Shown here piece by piece: positions 6,230 through 11,744 of a stretch of DNA of 11,744 bases. The DNA comes from JAITWN01 sp964581365. GTDB taxonomy: Bacteria > Pseudomonadota > Gammaproteobacteria > SZUA-140. The stretch is taken from NCBI GenBank assembly GCA_964581365.1, contig CAZOOF010000056.1:1-11744 (forward strand). The letters run 5' to 3'. Every line of letters begins with the position of its first letter. The first letter of the stretch is position 1. A program made the translations under genes and the position numbers. A model generated the notes under the pieces. It saw only the letters and a program-made list of their open reading frames with translations. It ran no database searches and was not told the origin of the DNA.

Positions 6230-6691
6230 ATGCAGATCAACCGCGACAGCGATCCAGGCAGCTACGGCATCCTCTCTTATGCCACCGGCGAGGTGACCGT
6301 GCTGATTCCGCGCCGCTTCGACCCCGAAGCGGGCAGCAGGACGACTGGCGACATCATCGAAGTGCCCGGCGGCGTCATGCGGCGGGAAGTAATGCGCCAA
6401 AGCCTGCTGATCACGCCAGAGACGCTCGTTCCGGACTGGGCGCCGCAGCGCTGGGAAGACCTGGCGGCGGCGCACTTCGACATGCTCGCCGACTACGCGC
6501 CCGAGGTCGTGCTGTTCGGTTCCGGCGCGCGGCTGCGGCACCCGTCACCGCGGCTATACGCCGGGCTGACCGAGCGCGGCATCGGCGTCGAGGTGATGGA
6601 TACCGGCTCGGCCTGCCGCACCTACAACTTCCTCATGACCGATCGGCGCAAAGTCCTGGCCGCCCTGCTCATGATCGAAGACGCCGCCTGA
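6230..6691 (+). CDS. Mth938/DUF498-domain protein (NDUFAF3-like)
   Basis: This 153-residue protein is the only gene on the plus strand. It matches the Mth938-like (DUF498) family, whose human member NDUFAF3 helps assemble respiratory complex I; the bacterial role is not established. Signs are the central QSLLITPETLVPDW (about 57-70), PEVVLFGSGARLRHP (about 90-104), and GIGVEVMDTGSACRTYNFL (about 116-134), the most conserved block, followed by a final helix with VLAALL. No signal peptide or membrane segment is visible, so it should be soluble. The ATG at 6230-6232 has an AGGA ribosome binding site at 6219-6222, seven bases away. It is divergent from alaC and convergent with nlpD, with 49 bases between the stops. 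A complex I link is suggested by family and by nuoM/nuoN about 3 kb away, but is inference. Confidence 0.9.
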   Translation: MQINRDSDPGSYGILSYATGEVTVLIPRRFDPEAGSRTTGDIIEVPGGVMRREVMRQSLLITPETLVPDWAPQRWEDLAAAHFDMLADYAPEVVLFGSGARLRHPSPRLYAGLTERGIGVEVMDTGSACRTYNFLMTDRRKVLAALLMIEDAA

Positions 6692-6740
6692 ACGATGCGC
6701 GGTCCGCTCGCTCACACACACGCGGGAGCAGCAGACAACC

Positions 6741-7592
6741 TCACCGGGGCAGGTACTGGGCCGGATCGACCGGCGAGCCTTCCAGACGGATCTCGAAGCG
6801 AAGCTTGACCTCCTCGGCGCCGGTCCCCGAATCCCCCATTTCCGCCACCTGCTGTCCTGCCCGCACGCTGCTGCCCTCGGCGACCAGGAGGCGCTGGTTG
6901 TGGGCGTAGGCGCTCAGATAACGGTCATTGTGCTTGATGATGAGCAGATTGCCGAAGTGCGGAATGCCCGCTCCACTGTAGACGACTCTGCCATCGGCGG
7001 CAGCACGGATCGGCTCGCCGCGCCGCCCGCGGAATTCCAGCGCCTTGCCGGCCGCGGTCACGCTCACATCCCTGCGCGTGCGCGCATCCGCCACCGGCCA
7101 CTGCCAGGCGATCGCCGCGGTTGAGCCTGCCCTGGTACCATCCGGCCGGGGAGCCGGAGAAGGCGGCCTCGATGCCGTTGGCGGAGGCCGGGTCGCTGTA
7201 GACCCGGGCGACGACGGCGCAGGAGCCGGCGCGCTCGCGACTGGCGGCGTCGCCGCAGGCGCGGTTGCACGCTCCCTGGCCGCCGCCAGCCGCTCGCCAT
7301 GGCTGGGCGGGCGCGGCGGCGCGACGCGCAGCTCCTGCCCCGGCTTCAGCACATAGGGCGGCGGGATGTCATTCCAGCGGGCGATATCGCGGAAGTCCTG
7401 CTGATAGCGGAAACTCACCGAATACAGCGTGTCGCCTTTCTCCACCACGTGGTAAACGTGACCGCCACAGCCCGAGAGCAGCCAGGCAAAGACCCATAGC
7501 CAGACGAGCTTGATGCGTAAACCGTGGGAAAGAGAGCTCCTCCCGCTTCGCTCCTTCGCTCTCCTCCGCGACTGCCAATCCGCTGAATGCAT
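6741..7592 (-). CDS. nlpD: NlpD-like lipoprotein: LysM plus degenerate LytM (M23) domain
   Basis: The 283-residue protein has a lipoprotein signal (LVWLWVFAWLLSGC, Cys at 42), a LysM peptidoglycan-binding domain at about 46-90 (HVVEKGDTLYSVS to LKPGQELRV), an Ala/Pro-rich linker (91-160) and a C-terminal M23/LytM domain (180-283) with RAAADGRVVYSGAG, FGNLLIIKHNDRYLSAYAHN and VDPAQYLPR. NlpD proteins are not hydrolases; they activate periplasmic amidases during septum splitting. Here the family's LHFEIR is LRFEIR and KGID is KALE, so zinc ligands are missing, which fits that role. The start is uncertain: the ATG at 7590-7592 gives an unusually long 26-residue stretch before the hydrophobic core. 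A GTG at 7623-7625 would overlap the upstream stop (GTGA) but lengthen it further. It is last in the run; rpoS does not follow. Confidence 0.88.
   Translation of the reverse strand: MHSADWQSRRRAKERSGRSSLSHGLRIKLVWLWVFAWLLSGCGGHVYHVVEKGDTLYSVSFRYQQDFRDIARWNDIPPPYVLKPGQELRVAPPRPPSHGERLAAARERATAPAATPPVASAPAPAPSSPGSTATRPPPTASRPPSPAPRPDGTRAGSTAAIAWQWPVADARTRRDVSVTAAGKALEFRGRRGEPIRAAADGRVVYSGAGIPHFGNLLIIKHNDRYLSAYAHNQRLLVAEGSSVRAGQQVAEMGDSGTGAEEVKLRFEIRLEGSPVDPAQYLPR
7546..7561. repeat. 8-bp tandem duplication in the NlpD N-terminal region
   Basis: CTTCGCTC occurs twice head to tail at 7546-7553 and 7554-7561, within a purine-rich stretch (minus strand) encoding the odd residues before the NlpD signal core. 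A related AAGGAGCGCAGC lies at 1355-1366 in the osmC spacer, one mismatch from the minus-strand AAGGAGCGAAGC here. This may be chance or a small dispersed element. Confidence 0.4.
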
Positions 7593-7621
7593 GCCGGCCG
7601 GAAACAGAGCCTGGTGCTTCG

Positions 7622-8197
7622 TCACCGCAATACCAGATAGAGCGCGATCAGAGCCGCGACCATGACCCAGCCAACGGTGTCGATGTGGCGCCGCAGGTAG
7701 GGTTCCACCCGCGGCCCTCCCCAGCGGATCAAGGCCGCGACCAGAAAAAAGCGCATGCCGCGCCCGATGCATGAGGCGATGACGAAAGGCAGCAGTGCCA
7801 TCGTGACGGCGCCTGCAGCGATGGTGAATATCTTGTACGGAATGGGAGAAACGCCGGCCAGGAATATCACCCAGACGCCCCAGGCATCGAACCAATCGCG
7901 TGCCGCGAGATAGGTATCCCAATGTCCGAAGCGATGCAGCAGAGGCTCGATCGCCTGCAGGGCGAACATCCCGATCAGGTACCCGATCACGCCGCCGAGG
8001 ACCGACGCGATGGTCGTCAGTCCGGCCAGAAACCAGGCACGCTCCGGGCGCGCCAGCACCATCGGCGCGAGCATCACATCCGGAGGTATCGGAAAGAAGG
8101 ACGATTCGGCGACGCTCAGACCGCCGAGATACCAGGGCGCGCGCGGATGGCGGGCCCAGCTCAGCACCTTGTCGTAGAGAACGGCGAACAGGCGCAT
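7622..8197 (-). CDS. YqaA/DedA-type VTT-domain membrane protein
   Basis: This 191-residue inner-membrane protein belongs to the VTT/DedA superfamily, YqaA-like branch. Some DedA proteins move lipid carriers such as undecaprenyl phosphate across the membrane; the substrate of this branch is not known. Visible motifs are ESSFFPIPPD at 31-40, GVSPIPYKIFTIAAG at 115-129 (the reentrant-loop Pro/Gly motif) and GRGMRFF at 145-151. Hydrophobic spans lie at about 55-80, 105-140 and 175-191. The ATG overlaps the pcm stop by one base (TAATG), and the next gene, nlpD, begins within about 30 bases, so the gene is embedded in the surE-pcm-nlpD run. It is neither truncated nor frameshifted. The family call is firm; function is open. 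Confidence 0.9.
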   Translation of the reverse strand: MRLFAVLYDKVLSWARHPRAPWYLGGLSVAESSFFPIPPDVMLAPMVLARPERAWFLAGLTTIASVLGGVIGYLIGMFALQAIEPLLHRFGHWDTYLAARDWFDAWGVWVIFLAGVSPIPYKIFTIAAGAVTMALLPFVIASCIGRGMRFFLVAALIRWGGPRVEPYLRRHIDTVGWVMVAALIALYLVLR

Positions 8198-8856
8198 TAT
8201 TGATCGCCGGGCAGCATCGGCACGAAGGTGACTGGTTCCAGTTCTTCCTGCACATAGCCTTCCGGCGTTCGGGTGATGGCAAGCAGAGTCTGCGTCGCGG
8301 TGCCGCGCGGCATGACCAGGCGCCCGCCGGGCGCAAGCTGATGAAGGAAGGAAACCGGAATCTCAGCGGGCGCGGCGGCGGCAATGATACCGTCGAATGG
8401 CGCCTGCTCGGGCCAGCCGTTGGCGCCATCGCCGTGCCGGGTAGTGATGTTCGCCAGCCGCAGGCGGTGAAAGCGCCAGCGCGCCCGCGTCAGCAGGGCA
8501 TCGATGCGCTCGATGGTATACACGGCATCGGCAAGGCGGGCGAGAATCGCCGTCTGGTATCCCGAGCCGGTGCCGATTTCCAGCACCTTGCCCAGCGATC
8601 GCCGTCCCTGCAGCAGCGCCTCGGTCATGCGCGCGACCATGTACGGACTGGAAATGGTCTGCCCGAAACCGATGGGAAGCGAGGTATTCTCGTAGGCGCG
8701 GCTGGCCAGCGCTTCGTCGACGAAGCGATGGCGCGGCATCTCCTTCATGATCTCCAGCACGAGATCACTGCGTATGCCCTGTGCCCGCAGCGCGTCGAGC
8801 AGCCGGACACGGGTGCGCAGCGACGTCATCCCGATGCCATCGTGACCTGCGTTCAA
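8197..8856 (-). CDS. pcm: Protein-L-isoaspartate O-methyltransferase
   Basis: Pcm methylates L-isoaspartyl residues in aged proteins using S-adenosylmethionine, starting their repair in the cytoplasm. The 219-residue protein has LPIGFGQTISSPYMVARM at 60-77 (substrate site, family GQTISQP), VLEIGTGSGYQTAIL at 91-105 (SAM motif I), YTIERID at 113-119, TRHGDG at 139-144 and FDGIIAAAAPAEIP at 154-167. I chose the TTG at 8854-8856 because it overlaps the surE stop (TTGA) and keeps GIGMTSLRTR, a conserved N-terminus in related proteins. An ATG at 8827-8829 would remove nine residues. The end overlaps the next start by one base. It forms the usual surE-pcm pair. Firm on function, less on the start. 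Confidence 0.94.
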   Translation of the reverse strand: MNAGHDGIGMTSLRTRVRLLDALRAQGIRSDLVLEIMKEMPRHRFVDEALASRAYENTSLPIGFGQTISSPYMVARMTEALLQGRRSLGKVLEIGTGSGYQTAILARLADAVYTIERIDALLTRARWRFHRLRLANITTRHGDGANGWPEQAPFDGIIAAAAPAEIPVSFLHQLAPGGRLVMPRGTATQTLLAITRTPEGYVQEELEPVTFVPMLPGDQ

Positions 8857-9605
8857 GTTTCCAGATTCTCCATCCAGCTTCGCAGCGTGTCGAGCGCGAA
8901 GTGGCGTGTCAGATCGACCTGCAGGGGAGTCACCGACACATATCCTTCCCTGATGGCGTGGAAGTCAGTTCCCGGGCCGGCATCCTGCTCCGCTCCCGAA
9001 GCACCGATCCAGTAGATGGGATTACCCCGGGGATCGGTTGATTTTATCACCGGCTCGGCCCGGTGGCGGAATCCCAGCCGCGTGACGCGGAAACCGCCGA
9101 TATCGTCCCAGGGACGATCGGGAACGTTGACATTGAGAATGAGATCGCGCGGCAGACGTTCCTGCTGCAGCCGCCGGAAGATGCAACGCACCGCCATCAG
9201 CGCCGATTGGTAATAGTACGGCTTGCGTCCGGCGAGCGAGACGGCGATGGCGGGATAGCCGAGAAACCGCCCCTCCACTGCTGCAGCGACGGTGCCGGAA
9301 TAGATCACGTCGTCGCCCAGATTGGCGCCGTTGTTGATGCCCGAGATGACGATGTCCGGCTCGTTCTCGAGCAGGCCGGTGATGGCGAGGTGCACGCAGT
9401 CGGTCGGGGTTCCGTTCACGCGCACGAAACCATTTTCCGCCTGCACGGCGCGGATCGGCCGATCCAGGGTCAGGGAATTGCTGGCCCCGCTGCGATCCCG
9501 GTCGGGCGCAACCACGATCACTTCACCGAGATCCGTCAGGCCTTCCGCCAGGCAGACCAGACCGGGAGCCAGGTAGCCGTCGTCGTTACTGAGCAGGATC
9601 CTCAT
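8853..9605 (-). CDS. surE: SurE, 5'/3'-nucleotidase (survival protein)
   Basis: SurE is a cytoplasmic metal-dependent phosphatase that acts on nucleoside monophosphates, and in some members on short polyphosphate. The 250-residue length is typical. The N-terminal MRILLSNDDG holds the metal-binding D8 and D9. PDRDRSGASNSLT at 34-46 contains the conserved Ser (S39), VNGTPTDCVHLA at 63-74 is a family block, and DIVISGINNGANLGDDVIYSGTV at about 84-106 begins the loop with the last metal-ligand Asn. The ATG at 9603-9605 is preceded by AGGGA at suitable spacing. It lies 19 bases after nuoN and overlaps pcm by four bases, so it is probably co-transcribed with the nuo genes. Firm call. Confidence 0.97.
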   Translation of the reverse strand: MRILLSNDDGYLAPGLVCLAEGLTDLGEVIVVAPDRDRSGASNSLTLDRPIRAVQAENGFVRVNGTPTDCVHLAITGLLENEPDIVISGINNGANLGDDVIYSGTVAAAVEGRFLGYPAIAVSLAGRKPYYYQSALMAVRCIFRRLQQERLPRDLILNVNVPDRPWDDIGGFRVTRLGFRHRAEPVIKSTDPRGNPIYWIGASGAEQDAGPGTDFHAIREGYVSVTPLQVDLTRHFALDTLRSWMENLET

Positions 9606-9624
9606 GCGATCCCTGCTTCCGGCC

Positions 9625-11070
9625 TCAGCTCACGGCTGCGGCGCACAGAGCCATGAGGGAGGCAGGGTAGATTCCCAGGGCTAGAACGACCAGCCCGTTT
9701 GCGCTCAGCACCGCACGCACGTCAGCCGCCGCGGACACCGGCGAGGTGTCGTCCGGCTTCTCGAAGTACATATACTTGACCACGCGCAGGTAATACGCCG
9801 CGCCGATGACGGAGAATATGACCGCGTAGACCGCCAGCCACACCATGCCGATATCCACCAGCGCCCGCAGCACGGCAAGCTTGGCATAGAAACCGACGGT
9901 CGGCGGAATACCCGCGGTCGAGAACATGATGATCAGCATCATGAAGGCGAACCACGGGCTGCGTTCGTTGAGCCCTTTGAAGTCCTCCAGCCGCTCCGCC
10001 TCGAAACCGGCGCGGCTGAGCAGCACCACCATGCCGAAGGCGCCCAGCGTCATCAGGGCGTAGACCAGGATGTAGAACATCGCTCCAGCGTAGCCGGCGA
10101 CCGTGCCGGTGAGGATGCCGAGCAGCATGAAGCCGATATGGCTGATCGTCGAATAGGCGAGCAGTCGCTTGATGTTGGTCTGCGCCAGCGCGACGACATT
10201 TCCGATCGCGATCGAAGCCGCGGCCAGGATCACCAGCATGTCCTGCCACTGCACCTGCAGGCCGCCGAGTCCGTCGATCAGGAAACGGATGACGATGGCG
10301 AAGGTGGCGATCTTCGGCGCGGTGCTGATGTACAGCGTCACCGCCGTCGGCGTGCCGTGATAGACGTCGGGAATCCACATGTGGAACGGGACCGCGCCCA
10401 GCTTGAATGCCAGACCGACGATCACGAACGCCAGGCCGAACAGCAGGACCACGTCATCCGGCGAGCGGTGCAGGACGTAAGCGCCGATATCCTGGATGTT
10501 GAGGGTTCCGGCAGCCCCGTAGATCATCGACATGCCGTACAGCAGCAGACCGGACGCCAGCGCGCCCAGCACGAAATACTTCATCGCCGCTTCCGAGGAC
10601 ACGGCGGAATCGCGGTTGAGCGCCGCCATGGCATACAGCGCCAGCGACATCAGCTCGAGTCCCAGATACAGCGTCAGCATGCTGTAGGCCGACACCATGA
10701 CCATCATGCCCAGCAGCGCGAACAGGCCGAGCACGAAGAACTCACCGCGCAGCAGCCCGCGCGCCGCCAGGTAGTCGCGCGAATAGAGGAACACCACGAA
10801 GGTGGTCAGATACAGGAACATCTTCAGGACATCGCCCATGGCGTCGCTGATGAACATGCCATGGAAGGTGAGTTCGGGATGTCCGGAATGCAGCGCCAGC
10901 GTCAGTACCGCAGCGCCAACCAGCGTCGTCTGGGTCATGAGGTAGGTGACGACCCGGTTCTGCTCGCTCAGGTACACATCCACGAGCAGGATGATGCACG
11001 CCATCGCGAACACGAAGATCTCGGGCAGCGCGGCGTAAAAATTGGGATACGTGAATTCCATGGTCAGCAC
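9625..11070 (-). CDS. nuoN: NADH-quinone oxidoreductase subunit N
   Basis: NuoN is one of the three antiporter-like, proton-pumping membrane subunits of respiratory complex I. The 481-residue protein is strongly hydrophobic along its length, consistent with about 14 helices. Residues central to the proton path are in place: E139 in YLGLELMSLALY, K223 in GLAFKLGAVPFHMWIPDVY, K253 in YISTAPKIATF, and K397 in TVGFYAKLAVL. KRLLAYSTISHIGFMLLG (301-318) is the conserved broken-helix block. I used the GTG at 11068-11070 because GAGG lies 8 bases upstream; the ATG at 11059-11061 would give MEFTYPNFYAALPEI and is also plausible. It starts 10 bases after the nuoM stop and runs into surE 19 bases later. 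Firm call; the start is uncertain by three residues. Confidence 0.97.
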   Translation of the reverse strand: MLTMEFTYPNFYAALPEIFVFAMACIILLVDVYLSEQNRVVTYLMTQTTLVGAAVLTLALHSGHPELTFHGMFISDAMGDVLKMFLYLTTFVVFLYSRDYLAARGLLRGEFFVLGLFALLGMMVMVSAYSMLTLYLGLELMSLALYAMAALNRDSAVSSEAAMKYFVLGALASGLLLYGMSMIYGAAGTLNIQDIGAYVLHRSPDDVVLLFGLAFVIVGLAFKLGAVPFHMWIPDVYHGTPTAVTLYISTAPKIATFAIVIRFLIDGLGGLQVQWQDMLVILAAASIAIGNVVALAQTNIKRLLAYSTISHIGFMLLGILTGTVAGYAGAMFYILVYALMTLGAFGMVVLLSRAGFEAERLEDFKGLNERSPWFAFMMLIIMFSTAGIPPTVGFYAKLAVLRALVDIGMVWLAVYAVIFSVIGAAYYLRVVKYMYFEKPDDTSPVSAAADVRAVLSANGLVVLALGIYPASLMALCAAAVS

Positions 11071-11080
11071 CGGGCCAGCC

Positions 11081-11689
11081 TCACAGTTTCGATATCGTCA
11101 CGTGCTCGAGCAGGTGCGCGACGGATGCATGCATGATCTCAAGCAGCGGATCGGGCCAGACGCCGATCAGCAGTACGAAGAAGGCGAGCGTCCCCAGCAT
11201 CAGGGTTTCGCGCGGGTTGATGTCCTTCAGCGTCGCCACGTTGTCGTTGGCGACCTTGCCGAAGACCACCCGCTTGACCATCCACAAGGTATACGCGGCG
11301 CCGAGAATGAGCGAAGTCGCCGCCAGCAGAGCGTACCAGAAGTCGGCCTTGAACGCGCTCATGATGACCAGGAACTCGCCGACGAAGCCCGAGGTGCCGG
11401 GAAGGCCGGCATTGGCCATGGCGAAGAACACCATCAGCGCGCCGAAACGCGGCATGGTATTCACCACTCCGCCGTAGTCACTGATCTGGCGGCTGTGAAT
11501 GCGGTCATACATGACCCCGACGCACAGGAACAGCGCGCCGGAGATGAAACCGTGCGAGATCATCTGGACCAGCGCGCCCTCCACGCCCATCGCGGCGCCA
11601 TGGGTAGCGCCGGACTCGCGGAAGATCGAGAACACGGTGAAGAAGCCGAGGGTCACGAAGCCCATGTGCGAAATCGACGAATAGGCGAT
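11081..11689 (-). CDS. nuoM: NADH-quinone oxidoreductase subunit M, C-terminal part only
   Basis: The 202 residues match the last two fifths of NuoM, a proton-pumping complex I subunit normally near 490-500 residues. The reading begins IAYSSISHMGFVTLGFF and continues with GALVQMISHGFISGALFLCVG, an internal SDYGG loop, GLPGTSGFVGEFLVIMSAF, whose Glu is a proton-path residue, and WMVKRVVFGK. It ends in TGA at 11081-11083, followed by nuoN. Upstream the frame meets TAG at 11690-11692 (complement), and the bases beyond do not encode the expected D-M-K-K/R-L type lead-in or anything else like NuoM. About 290 N-terminal residues are therefore missing although about 55 bases of window remain. The Met at 11663-11665 is internal, not a real start. 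The identity is firm; the gene is broken here or the assembly is chimeric. Confidence 0.93.
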   Translation of the reverse strand: MAYSSISHMGFVTLGFFTVFSIFRESGATHGAAMGVEGALVQMISHGFISGALFLCVGVMYDRIHSRQISDYGGVVNTMPRFGALMVFFAMANAGLPGTSGFVGEFLVIMSAFKADFWYALLAATSLILGAAYTLWMVKRVVFGKVANDNVATLKDINPRETLMLGTLAFFVLLIGVWPDPLLEIMHASVAHLLEHVTISKL

Positions 11690-11744
11690 CTACCCCTCGG
11701 CCGAGCCCGGCTCGTTCACCGGCCTGCGCGCCCTGGCGCTGGAG
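11685..11744. other. Unrelated sequence at the right edge, joined to nuoM
   Basis: From about 11685-11690 to the end the sequence stops matching nuoM. One plus-strand frame is open for 20 codons and reads AIYPSAEPGSFTGLRALALE, which looks like protein sequence. PGSFTGLR resembles a motif of TsaB-type proteins, but the surrounding residues do not clearly fit and the stretch is too short to assign. No insertion-sequence end or target duplication can be recognised. Confidence 0.5.

Noticed and set aside
7593..8429. Upstream part of the frame that contains nlpD (minus strand)
   Set aside because: The first ~280 codons lie over the YqaA-like gene and pcm in another frame and are Arg-rich nonsense. 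Only the portion from about 7592 matches NlpD.
7900..9015. Plus-strand open frame (371 codons) across the YqaA-like gene, pcm and surE
   Set aside because: Spans three well-supported minus-strand genes and shows no protein-like motif.
10138..11136. Plus-strand open frame (332 codons) opposite nuoN
   Set aside because: Composition is dominated by Gln, His, Arg and Asp, as expected from the antisense of a membrane protein. No domain is visible.
11685..11744. TsaB-like motif PGSFTGLR at the right edge
   Set aside because: Eight residues in a 20-residue fragment are not enough; the flanking residues do not follow the TsaB pattern, so no gene was assigned.

Overview
The window looks like a GC-rich betaproteobacterial chromosome segment. 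The protein variants point that way, for example a Pcm that begins GIGMTS and the order alaC-hom-thrC; Nitrosomonadales or Rhodocyclales is my guess, not a proof. Almost everything is read from the minus strand. Base composition and codon use look even, except in one A/T-richer intergenic stretch and in the last ~55 bases.

Layout from left to right. (1) 1-551: the N-terminal part of an EAL-domain c-di-GMP phosphodiesterase that runs off the left edge. It is preceded by a palindrome-rich promoter region (552-726). (2) 727-1155: osmC, an osmotically inducible peroxiredoxin, with a strong ribosome binding site and a small palindrome beside a -10-like hexamer. (3) 1156-1426: a non-coding, relatively A/T-rich spacer. 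(4) 1427-6095: a threonine-branch amino acid cluster in the order alaC -> hom -> thrC -> an unusual two-domain protein. That last protein is a degraded class II aldolase-like domain fused to a Dabb domain. alaC and hom overlap by ATGA. hom and thrC are separated by a perfect 12-bp stem-loop. (5) 6096-6229: a divergent promoter region with a 14-bp perfect palindrome next to the alaC start and two mutually exclusive hairpins. (6) 6230-6691: the only plus-strand gene, an Mth938/DUF498 protein related to the mitochondrial complex I assembly factor NDUFAF3. (7) 6741-11689: nuoM (partial) -> nuoN -> surE -> pcm -> a YqaA/DedA-type membrane protein -> nlpD, all closely spaced or overlapping and probably one transcript. 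rpoS, which often follows nlpD, is not here.

The pieces fit as housekeeping biology: respiratory complex I, stress and repair functions (surE, pcm, osmC), cell division and envelope control (nlpD), and aspartate-family amino acid synthesis. The most unusual items are the aldolase-like/Dabb fusion that has lost the aldolase metal and catalytic residues, the stem-loop between hom and thrC, and an abrupt break in nuoM near 11690. There the expected upstream coding sequence is replaced by unrelated DNA, which suggests either an assembly chimera at a contig end or a real rearrangement. I found no CRISPR array, tRNA, rRNA, insertion sequence or prophage gene.
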